Below, piece after piece: positions 57,599 to 64,000 of a DNA stretch of 64,000 nucleotides; position 1 is the stretch's first letter; the number at the start of each line of letters is the position of its first letter. Under the pieces are notes generated by a model. That model searched no databases. It had not been told where the DNA came from and was given only the letters and a program-made list of their open reading frames with translations. Where the stretch lies: NCBI RefSeq assembly GCF_021025955.1, contig NZ_JAJNCL010000001.1, positions 682,001 through 746,000 of the forward strand, written 5' to 3'. Both the position numbers and the translations under genes were made by a program. The DNA is from Rhodococcus qingshengii. Its GTDB lineage: Bacteria > Actinomycetota > Actinomycetes > Mycobacteriales > Mycobacteriaceae.

Positions 57599-58120
57599 AT
57601 GGCTGTATATGCACTTGGAGACAGAGTTCCGGACATACATCCGGACGCATACGTCCACCCGGACGCGGTGGTGATCGGCGCCGTGACTCTCGCGGCGGGC
57701 ACCTCGATCTGGCCGCAAGCGGTGTTGCGTGGTGACTACGGAACCATTTCGGTCGGTCGCGGATCCAACATCCAGGACGGAACCGTCATCCACTGCACCG
57801 CCATCGATGCGACCGTCATCGGTTCGGGCTGCGTAGTGGGCCACAACGCACACATCGAAGGTTCGACCATCGAAGACCACTGCCTGATCGCATCGGGGTC
57901 CGTGGTCCTCAACGGAACGGTGATCGGGACGGGGTCGATCGTCGCCGCTGGTGCGGTGGTAGCCAACAAGATGCAGGTTCCGCCGCGCAGCATGGCGCTC
58001 GGTGTGCCCGCCAAGGTCCGTGCGGGATACGAGGTCCCGCTCGGTCACCTCGACGGCAACGTCAAGATGTACGCAGCCAACGCGGCGTACTACCGCGACG
58101 CGTTGCGCAGGCTCGACTGA
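57599..58120 (+). CDS. Gamma-carbonic anhydrase-like hexapeptide protein
   Basis: This 173-residue left-handed beta-helix protein of the gamma-CA/PaaY/YrdA group starts [20 protein letters not shown]. Predicted metal histidines are in [11 protein letters not shown] and [11 protein letters not shown]. Canonical members have H-x4-H in the second block; here it reads H-N-A-H-I-E, with Glu at the usual last ligand position. The ligand set may therefore differ. Carbonic anhydrase activity is possible but unproven for this subgroup. ung overlaps its stop (TGATG) and thiL lies 9 nt upstream. Confidence 0.8.
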   Translation: MAVYALGDRVPDIHPDAYVHPDAVVIGAVTLAAGTSIWPQAVLRGDYGTISVGRGSNIQDGTVIHCTAIDATVIGSGCVVGHNAHIEGSTIEDHCLIASGSVVLNGTVIGTGSIVAAGAVVANKMQVPPRSMALGVPAKVRAGYEVPLGHLDGNVKMYAANAAYYRDALRRLD

Positions 58121-58806
58121 TGGCGCCGCTTGCAGAGATCGTCGATCCAGGGTGGGCGCGGGCACTCGAACCGGTGTCGGAGCAGATCTCCGCGATGGGC
58201 ACGTTCTTGCGTGAAGAGATCGCTGCGGGGCGAGAGTATCTGCCGGCGGGGGAGAACGTCTTGCGTGCGTTCACGAATCCGTTCGACGACGTTCGAGTGC
58301 TCATCGTCGGTCAAGACCCCTATCCGACGCCCGGTCATGCTGTCGGGTTGAGCTTTTCGGTCGCCCCGGACGTGCGGCCGGTTCCGCGAAGCCTCGGCAA
58401 CATCTACAAGGAATATCACCAGGATCTCGGATTGCCGATACCGTCGAACGGCGACCTGACTCCGTGGTCGAAACAAGGTGTGCTGCTTCTCAATCGCGTT
58501 CTCACCGTGCAGCCGGGTCAAGCCGCTTCGCATCGCAAGAAGGGCTGGGAGCCGGTGACCGAGCAGGCCATCCGCGCTCTGGTGGCGCGGTCGTCACCGA
58601 TGGTCGCGATCTTGTGGGGTCGTGACGCGGCCACTCTCGCGCCGATGCTCGGCGACACACCGATCATCGAATCCGCGCACCCGTCACCGCTTTCGGCTTC
58701 GCGCGGTTTCTTCGGTTCGCGTCCGTTCAGTCGTGCGAACGAGCTCTTGACCGGACTCGGAGCCGACCCGGTCGACTGGAATCTGGGTGGATCGAACTGC
58801 GTCTGA
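58120..58806 (+). CDS. ung: Uracil-DNA glycosylase (family 1)
   Basis: This 228-residue enzyme removes uracil from DNA. The water-activating motif is [20 protein letters not shown] (Asp near residue 67) and the intercalation loop is [20 protein letters not shown] with the catalytic His. Length is normal. ATG 58120 overlaps the preceding gene, so it is the third gene of thiL-gammaCA-ung. A 23-bp palindrome begins at the base after its stop. Equivalent to Rv2976c. Confidence 0.96.
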   Translation: MAPLAEIVDPGWARALEPVSEQISAMGTFLREEIAAGREYLPAGENVLRAFTNPFDDVRVLIVGQDPYPTPGHAVGLSFSVAPDVRPVPRSLGNIYKEYHQDLGLPIPSNGDLTPWSKQGVLLLNRVLTVQPGQAASHRKKGWEPVTEQAIRALVARSSPMVAILWGRDAATLAPMLGDTPIIESAHPSPLSASRGFFGSRPFSRANELLTGLGADPVDWNLGGSNCV

Positions 58807-58857
58807 TCGAACTGCCGTGCCGAACGTCGTGACGCGACGTTCGGCACGGCAGTTCGA
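58807..58857. terminator. 23-bp perfect inverted repeat filling the ung/crotonase gap
   Basis: Arms 58807-58829 and 58835-58857 match at all 23 positions with loop TGACG. The element starts immediately after the ung stop and ends immediately before the stop of the convergent crotonase gene, so it is the whole intergenic space. No T-run; probably a bidirectional terminator or RNA 3'-end stabiliser. Confidence 0.75.
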
Positions 58858-59652
58858 CTACGCCTGCTTTGCGGACGTGAAATCGGGGCGACGCTTGTCG
58901 ACGAACGCGTCGACACCCTCGCGGCCGACGGGGCTGTTCGCCGCGATGGCGATGGACGCGGCTTCGGCGTCGAGTTGCTCGGCGAGCGAGTTCGTCCGCG
59001 ACGAACGCAGCAGCGCTTTGATTCCCGAGTACGATGTGCTCGGTCCGTTGGCCAAGGCGCGGGCGAGGCGAGCTGCCTCTTCCTGCACTTCGTCGTCGCC
59101 GACGAGTCGGGTGAGGATCCCCAGCCGGACGGCTTCGTCGCCACCGATCACCGAATCGTTGAGAAGAATCTCGCGAGCGCGTGCCACGCCGACGATGCGG
59201 GGGAGCGTCCATGACATTCCGCCATCCGGGGTGAATCCGATGGAGGGGTAGGCGGGACGAAGCTTGGTGCCGGTGCCGCCGATTGCGACGTCGGCGAGGC
59301 AGACCAGGCTCATTCCGGCACCGGCAGCCCACCCGTGGACCCCGGCCACCACTGGAGCGGTCGCGGCGTCGAGCGCGCGAACGAACACGTGGAAGACGCG
59401 GGCAACCTCGGCGACGTACTCGCCGCGGTCGGGGGCTGCGGCGAACGCACGGACGTTGCCTCCGGCGCAGAAGTTTGCGCCTTCGCCGACCAGAAGGATG
59501 CTCCCGATGTCGTTTCCGACTGTCTCGAGCGCCTGCGCGCCCTGAACCAGTCCTTCGTCGTCGAGGGAGGTGCCGTTGGCGGCGGTGGAAATGGTGATGC
59601 GGAGTACACCCTCGTCGAGGGTTACCTTGCTCAGGTCATCGATAGAAGTCAC
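58858..59652 (-). CDS. Enoyl-CoA hydratase/isomerase (crotonase) family protein
   Basis: This 264-residue crotonase-fold enzyme has the oxyanion-hole blocks GANFCAGGNVRAF and HGWAAGAGMSLVCLADVAIG. PSIGFTPDGGMSWTLPRIVG has Asp-Gly where classical hydratases carry the catalytic Glu, so hydratase activity is not assured; isomerase or another acyl-CoA reaction is possible. The start is GTG 59652, with TAATGT 7 nt upstream on the minus strand (leaderless). It is monocistronic and shows no pathway context here. Confidence 0.82.
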   Translation of the reverse strand: MTSIDDLSKVTLDEGVLRITISTAANGTSLDDEGLVQGAQALETVGNDIGSILLVGEGANFCAGGNVRAFAAAPDRGEYVAEVARVFHVFVRALDAATAPVVAGVHGWAAGAGMSLVCLADVAIGGTGTKLRPAYPSIGFTPDGGMSWTLPRIVGVARAREILLNDSVIGGDEAVRLGILTRLVGDDEVQEEAARLARALANGPSTSYSGIKALLRSSRTNSLAEQLDAEAASIAIAANSPVGREGVDAFVDKRRPDFTSAKQA

Positions 59653-59659
59653 TCAACGC

Positions 59660-59665
59660 ACATTA
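59660..59665 (-). promoter_or_regulatory. -10 hexamer of the crotonase gene (leaderless)
   Basis: On the minus strand TAATGT is followed by 7 nt and GTG 59652. Confidence 0.45.
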
Positions 59666-59697
59666 CGGGTGTCTGACAGCCATACGAAACACGGGGA

Positions 59698-59725
59698 CAC
59701 ATAGATACAGCCACATAGATACAGC
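59698..59725 (+). repeat. Two tandem 14-bp units
   Basis: CACATAGATACAGC occurs twice with no gap (59698-59711 and 59712-59725), just downstream of the rpmB terminator on the rpmB side and just upstream of the crotonase promoter. Confidence 0.7.
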
Positions 59726-59759
59726 TCTGCCCCCGTCACAGAAGTGACGGGGGCAGAGC
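59724..59759 (-). terminator. Intrinsic terminator of rpmB
   Basis: A perfect 16-bp stem (59724-59739 with 59744-59759) with AGAA as loop, 24 nt beyond the rpmB stop on the minus strand. The tail is A/U-mixed rather than a pure U-run. Confidence 0.75.
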
Positions 59760-59783
59760 CTGCAATAGTTTGTGCTCGGGAAA

Positions 59784-59975
59784 TCAGCCCCGAGCGACCT
59801 TGCCTGCCTTCAGGCAGGAGGTGCACACGTTGACCTTACGGGTGTTACCCGGGGCAACCTCGGTACGAACAGACTGAATGTTCGGGTTCCAGCGACGATT
59901 GGTACGCCGGTGCGAGTGCGAGACCGACTTACCGAAGCCGGGCCCCTTGGCGCATACGTCGCAGACGGCAGCCAT
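59784..59975 (-). CDS. rpmB: 50S ribosomal protein L28
   Basis: This 63-residue L28 begins [20 protein letters not shown] and carries [17 protein letters not shown]. Two CxxC pairs (CDVC near residue 5 and CTSC near residue 52) make this the zinc-binding form. Actinobacteria often keep zinc-free paralogues elsewhere for zinc shortage. AAGGAG 9 nt before ATG 59975 and a TTGTAA/TAGGGT promoter (plus-strand 60016-60046) support it. It is divergent from the FakA-type kinase and recG, a common bacterial order. Confidence 0.95.
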   Translation of the reverse strand: MAAVCDVCAKGPGFGKSVSHSHRRTNRRWNPNIQSVRTEVAPGNTRKVNVCTSCLKAGKVARG

Positions 59976-60308
59976 AGTCGCGAACTCCTTGTTAGAAATG
60001 AATATTGAAGTGGTTACCCTACACGGTGGGGCAGCCAGAATTACAATCCGAATATACTCGACTTCGAACCGATCCTTGACCGCTCACTGTGCAGCCGAAC
60101 GTGAAAACAGTCAATCAGCAACAAACAAAGTGCAGCATTATTTCGTGTAGCCCGTTCGAGGCAACCGTGTAAGAGTAACCGCTTCCGGCCCGAATGGCCA
60201 AACCGCCCGGTAATGACGGTTGCGCAGAAGCGTCGGACTACCCTCGACTGCACCGATCACCGATCTCTTTTTCATCGTCAGTCTTTCCATCGTCGAGGGG
60301 AACCGTCA
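59976..60308. promoter_or_regulatory. Divergent non-coding region rpmB / fakA-type gene
   Basis: 333 nt without a gene. On the minus strand TAGGGT (plus 60016-60021) with TTGTAA 19 nt further forms the rpmB promoter. On the plus strand TACCCT at 60239-60244 is a weak -10 candidate for the kinase gene. I see no operator. Confidence 0.4.
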
Positions 60309-62042
60309 GTGGGGGAAGTGCAAGGCGTCGCCGACGATGGCCGAAGGACTGGCGCCGAAGAAGCAGAATCCGTCGCGGACGGACACCTGCTGCGGCGGTG
60401 GGCCCGCCGGGCCGTCGACAGCCTCCAGAAACGTCGCGGAGAGATCAACAGCCTCAACGTCTTTCCCATCCCTGATTCGGATACCGGCACCAATCTGTTG
60501 TTCACGATGCGGGCCGCGCTCGATTCCGCCGAGACGATCGAGGACGACGTCCGCAGTGCGGGCCGCGTCGCCAACGCTCTGGCTCGGGGCGCGGTCTCCG
60601 GCGCCCGGGGTAATTCCGGAGTGATCCTCTCCCAGGTGATCCGGGGTATCGCCGAGAGCGTTCAAGGCGAGCGCATCGACGGCCGCAGCTTCGCGAACTC
60701 GCTGACCACGGCGACGACTCTGGCCTCCCGGGCTGTCTCCGATCTGGTGGAAGGCACCATCGTCACGGTTTTGCGTGCATCGGGAGAAGCAGCGCAGGAG
60801 TGCGTCGACACCAGGACGCCGAGCGGCGAGGATCTTGCATCCGTAGTTGCCGCCGCGGCCGACGCCGCTGCGGTCGCACTGAACAAGACGCCGGAGCAGC
60901 TGGACGTTCTGGCGTCCGCCGGGGTGGTCGATGCCGGGGGGTTCGGTCTAGTTCTGATCCTCGACGCCTTTGTCGAGGTGGTGACAGGGAAGTCTCAGGT
61001 CCGCGAGGATCTGGGAACACCGGACCTGCGCTCGGCCTCCCTGGTCGATGTCAGCGCATTCGATCACGATTGGGCTCACAAGAGCCCGATCGAATGTGGT
61101 GATCACTCGGAACAGGATTTCGAGGTCATGTACCTCGTCGACGACTCCGACGACGACCGGATGGCGGCGCTGCGCACGCGACTCTCCGTCCTCGGGGATT
61201 CGACGGTCATCGTCAGCGACGGCTTCGGCGGCTGGTCCGTGCACGTACATTGCTGCGATGCCGGCGCGGCGGTGGAAGCAGGCCTCGAGGCCGGAAAGGT
61301 TCACGGCATTCGCATCAGCAGTTTTCTCGTCGACGAACGCGACCAGCTGGTGGCACGGGCGGAGAGGCGATTCCCGGGCGCCGGCGCACGCGGCGTTCTG
61401 GCCGTCGTCGCCGGTGAAAGCGCGTCGGCGTTGTTCGAGAGTGAGGGCGCGACGGTTCTTCGTTGCGACGATGCGCCGGTGACACGCGCGCAGCTGCTCG
61501 GCCGCATTCGTCAGATGGAGCGAAGCGAAGTCCTGGTGTTACCGAACGGAGCTTTGACCGCTCAGGAACTGGTCGCAGTCAGTGCCGCTGCACGCGATCC
61601 GCTTCACCAGGTCCTGTTGCTGTCGACGTCGTCGATGGTGCAGGGCTTGGCCGCCCTCGCCGTTCACGACGCCCAGCGCAACGTCGCCGACGACGGCTTC
61701 ACGATGTCCGAGGCTGCCGCGGCGACGCGCTGGGGATCTTTGCGTATTGCCGTCGAGCGCTCGCTGACCTACGTCGGGACGTGTGATCCGGGGGACGCGA
61801 TCGGGTTGATGGGTCACGAGGTGGTGCTCATCGGTCCCGACGTCGCGGAGTCGAGTGCGCGATTGGTCGATCTTGCGCTCGGATCCGGCGGTGAACTCGT
61901 GACCCTTCTCATGGGAGCCGACGCACCGGACGACCTGGCAGCACAGTTGGAAGCCCACGTGATCGCGCACCACCCCGGTGTGGACGTACTGGTGTATCAG
62001 GGAGATCAGCCCGGTGACTTGTTCCAGTTGGGCGTGGAGTGA
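60309..62042 (+). CDS. DAK2/FakA-type kinase (fatty acid kinase ATP-binding subunit family)
   Basis: This 577-residue protein has an N-terminal DhaL/DAK2 domain with LNVFPIPDSDTGTNLLFTMR (Asp residues bind Mg-ATP) and SGARGNSGVILSQVIRGIAE. A middle domain and a C-terminal FakA domain follow, the latter with YLVDDSDDDRMAALRTRLSV and a nucleotide-like fold ending DVLVYQGDQPGDLFQLGVE. FakA phosphorylates fatty acids held by FakB/DegV proteins; no degV is in the window. GTG 60309 follows GAGGGG, so the longer upstream frame is discarded. In M. tuberculosis the locus is split into Rv2975c and Rv2974c; here it is one intact gene. Confidence 0.82.
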   Translation: MGEVQGVADDGRRTGAEEAESVADGHLLRRWARRAVDSLQKRRGEINSLNVFPIPDSDTGTNLLFTMRAALDSAETIEDDVRSAGRVANALARGAVSGARGNSGVILSQVIRGIAESVQGERIDGRSFANSLTTATTLASRAVSDLVEGTIVTVLRASGEAAQECVDTRTPSGEDLASVVAAAADAAAVALNKTPEQLDVLASAGVVDAGGFGLVLILDAFVEVVTGKSQVREDLGTPDLRSASLVDVSAFDHDWAHKSPIECGDHSEQDFEVMYLVDDSDDDRMAALRTRLSVLGDSTVIVSDGFGGWSVHVHCCDAGAAVEAGLEAGKVHGIRISSFLVDERDQLVARAERRFPGAGARGVLAVVAGESASALFESEGATVLRCDDAPVTRAQLLGRIRQMERSEVLVLPNGALTAQELVAVSAAARDPLHQVLLLSTSSMVQGLAALAVHDAQRNVADDGFTMSEAAAATRWGSLRIAVERSLTYVGTCDPGDAIGLMGHEVVLIGPDVAESSARLVDLALGSGGELVTLLMGADAPDDLAAQLEAHVIAHHPGVDVLVYQGDQPGDLFQLGVE

Positions 62043-62115
62043 TCGGACCGAGTCTGTCGGTGCCTGCTGATATACGAACACCTGTGCTTACCGCGACACT
62101 GTGCTGGAGGAACTG

Positions 62116-64000
62116 ATGGCGACGCTCGGCGACCCACTCGATCGGCTGCTGGGAAAGAAGACCGCGGAGGCGCTCGACGAGGCATTCGAGATCCGGACTG
62201 TCGAGGACTTGCTGCGTCACTACCCACACCGGTACGCGTCGGCAGGCAAGGAACTTGCCGAAAAGGAGCCGCCCGAAGGTGAGCACATCACTATCATCGC
62301 GCGGGTGGCGTCGGCAGCCGTCGTGAAGATGAAGAACCGTCCGGGACAGATGCTGAGGGTCTCGCTCGCGACCGATTCGCAGACCGTCGACGTCACGTTC
62401 TTCAATCCGCAGAAGGTGCGTCACGTCATCAAGCCCGGCGTGCGGGCGATGTTCTCCGGGACGGTGAAGTACTTCCGCGGGAAGTGGTCTCTCACTCATC
62501 CGAGCTACCTGATCCTCCCGGAACCTCGTGTCGGCGAAGAGGATTCAGTGGTACCCCTGGCATCCATCAAGGGGGCCGGCGACCTTGCCGGTCTGGCTCG
62601 CGCAAATCAGGATCCCGGCGCCGAACTCGATCTCTCCGTCTTCGACCGTGCATTGATCCCGCTGTACCCGGCGACCCGCGAGGTCGAGAGTTGGACAATC
62701 ATGCGGTGCGTGCGGCAAGTACTCGACCAACTCGATCAGATCGAGGAGTCGTTGCCCGCCGAGACCAGGGCCGAGCACGGATTCATCGGTTTGGACGAGG
62801 CACTGCGCACTGTTCACCTTCCAGATACCAAGGAAGACATCGAACGAGCGCAGGATCGTCTGCGATTCGACGAGGCGCTGTCTCTGCAGTTGGTCCTCGC
62901 GATGCGTCGTCACGACAATTCCGAGCGTGTGGCTCCGGCCTGCGCTCCGGTTGCCGGCGGGATCGCGGACCAGTTCGAGGAGATGCTCCCGTTCACTCTG
63001 ACGGAGGGACAGCAAGCAGTCGCGGAGGAGATCTCCAGCGACCTCGCCCGCCCACACCCGATGAGCCGGCTTCTTCAGGGCGAGGTCGGGTCAGGCAAGA
63101 CCATCGTGGCTCTGCGCGCGATGCTGCAGGTCGTCGATGCGGGTTATCAGTGCGCGCTGCTCGCACCCACCGAGGTCCTGGCAAATCAGCACGCGCGATC
63201 ACTGCGCAAGATGATGGGTCCGTTGGCGGCAGGTGGTGAACTCGGTTCGGCCGAACATTCCACCCGTATCGCCCTTCTGACCGGCTCGCTGCCTGTCGCT
63301 GCGAAGCGCGCAGCGCTGCTCGAAGCCGTGACCGGCGACGCCGGGATCGTCATCGGTACCCATGCGCTCATCCAGGACAACGTGGAGTTCTTCAACCTCG
63401 GCATGGTTGTCGTCGACGAGCAGCATCGCTTCGGCGTCGAGCAACGTGATCAGTTGCGATCACGAGCGCGTGAAGGTCTGAGTCCGCATCTGCTGGTGAT
63501 GACGGCAACGCCGATTCCGCGAACCATCGCCATGACGGTGCTCGGCGACCTCGAGGTCTCGACCCTGCGGGAACTACCGCGTGGGCGAACCCCGATCAAG
63601 AGCAGCGTCGTGCCCGCGAAGCAGAAGCCGCAGTGGGTGGATCGCGCATGGGAACGAATCCGTGAGGACGTCGCCGCTGGTCGTCAGGCGTATGTCGTGT
63701 GCTCGCGGATCGGCGACGGTGAGCAGGGTGCAGGTGAGGACCAGTTCACCGAGGAGAAACAGCCCGAGACCAAGTCGGCGGTCGACGTCTTCGAAGAGCT
63801 GTCGAGTGGCCCGCTGGCCGATCTACGAGTCGGGTTGCTGCACGGTCGACTGCCTTCCGACGAAAAAGACGTCGTGATGAGCGCGTTCAACGTCGGTGAC
63901 ATCGACGTCCTCGTCTGTACGACTGTCGTCGAAGTCGGTGTGGACGTCCCGAACGCGACGGTGATGGTGATCGTCGATGCCGAACGGTTCGGTGTCAGTC
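62116..64000 (+). CDS. recG: ATP-dependent DNA helicase RecG (5' part, runs off the window)
   Basis: The first 628 codons are present with no stop before 64000. The N-terminal wedge/OB domain (about residues 50-150) includes HYPHRYA. The helicase begins at about residue 275 with LTEGQQAVAEEI. Walker A is LLQGEVGSGKTIVAL and the DEAD-type box reads VVVDEQHRFGVEQR (DEQH). Motif III is VMTATPIPRT, and the second RecA domain includes the start of VCTTVVEVGVDVPNA. RecG regresses stalled forks and branch-migrates Holliday junctions. ATG 62116 has GGAGGAA upstream, 73 nt after the FakA-type gene. Equivalent to Rv2973c. Confidence 0.96.
   Translation, partial: MATLGDPLDRLLGKKTAEALDEAFEIRTVEDLLRHYPHRYASAGKELAEKEPPEGEHITIIARVASAAVVKMKNRPGQMLRVSLATDSQTVDVTFFNPQKVRHVIKPGVRAMFSGTVKYFRGKWSLTHPSYLILPEPRVGEEDSVVPLASIKGAGDLAGLARANQDPGAELDLSVFDRALIPLYPATREVESWTIMRCVRQVLDQLDQIEESLPAETRAEHGFIGLDEALRTVHLPDTKEDIERAQDRLRFDEALSLQLVLAMRRHDNSERVAPACAPVAGGIADQFEEMLPFTLTEGQQAVAEEISSDLARPHPMSRLLQGEVGSGKTIVALRAMLQVVDAGYQCALLAPTEVLANQHARSLRKMMGPLAAGGELGSAEHSTRIALLTGSLPVAAKRAALLEAVTGDAGIVIGTHALIQDNVEFFNLGMVVVDEQHRFGVEQRDQLRSRAREGLSPHLLVMTATPIPRTIAMTVLGDLEVSTLRELPRGRTPIKSSVVPAKQKPQWVDRAWERIREDVAAGRQAYVVCSRIGDGEQGAGEDQFTEEKQPETKSAVDVFEELSSGPLADLRVGLLHGRLPSDEKDVVMSAFNVGDIDVLVCTTVVEVGVDVPNATVMVIVDAERFGVS

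Overview
The window is a high-GC actinobacterial chromosome segment from the Rhodococcus erythropolis/qingshengii group. Two things support this. Gene order follows the Mycobacterium tuberculosis stretch running from about Rv3034c to Rv2973c, inverted. The zinc alcohol dehydrogenase at 24301-25347 also reads, as far as I can recall its sequence, like the well-known R. erythropolis NAD-dependent (S)-specific alcohol dehydrogenase. GTG starts, actinobacterial HU, mycothiol- and F420-related proteins and AlkB all fit. There is no integrase, transposase, phage gene or CRISPR array; this is core genome with a few Rhodococcus-specific insertions.

Layout. 1-4.6 kb: end of an acyltransferase, a mycothiol/DinB-like protein, and a minus-strand operon of glucosyltransferase, GH57 enzyme and methyltransferase, matching the mycobacterial methylglucose lipopolysaccharide genes. 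4.6-6.6 kb: a divergent promoter carrying a large palindrome, then etfB-etfA. 6.7-14.6 kb: an OlsB/OlsA-like lipid acyltransferase pair, iscS-mnmA (tRNA 2-thiolation), a MetE-like protein, ligA and a GNAT. 14.6-24.2 kb: ACT protein, gatC-gatA, a pair of membrane-linked hydrolases (an abhydrolase_9 and a phospholipase-A2-like protein), a NarL-type two-component system, pfkA and gatB. 24.3-31.8 kb: alcohol dehydrogenase, LppZ-like lipoprotein, DoxX protein, amino-acid permease, an orphan cysteine-rich ORF and ilvD. 31.9-39.1 kb: CFP-6-like PH protein, then an attenuator-controlled ilvB-ilvN-ilvC, serA and leuB. 39.2-43.1 kb: FAH-family enzyme, a stand-alone alkane monooxygenase and gltX. 43.2-48.2 kb: tRNA-Gln and tRNA-Glu, small proteins, an IclR regulator divergent from leuC-leuD, and hupB. 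48.3-64 kb: mutT1-ppk-fbiD, gpsA, a Cys/Met-metabolism PLP enzyme, ddl, a DUF3515 protein, thiL, a gamma-carbonic-anhydrase-like protein, ung, a crotonase, rpmB, a FakA-type kinase and the start of recG.

How the genes work together. Branched-chain amino-acid synthesis is nearly complete here (ilvD, ilvBNC, leuB, leuCD) and carries two visible control layers: a leader peptide with Leu-Leu-Val-Ile and Val-Val codons before ilvB, and a four-copy 20-bp repeat array between iclR and leuC. The GatCAB subunits, gltX, tRNA-Gln and tRNA-Glu together serve the transamidation route to Gln-tRNA(Gln). Many genes lack a Shine-Dalgarno sequence and instead have a TANNNT -10 hexamer 6-7 nt before the start codon, so leaderless transcripts are expected. 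This pattern was used to choose several starts.

The most unusual non-coding signals are a 44-bp palindrome present three times, each just after a gene (after etfA, gatA and serA) and with paired base changes between copies, the 34-bp palindrome upstream of etfB, and the phased repeat array before leuC. No wholly new multi-gene system stands out. The least described gene pair is the overlapping phospholipase-A2-like/abhydrolase_9 pair at 17.4-19.4 kb.
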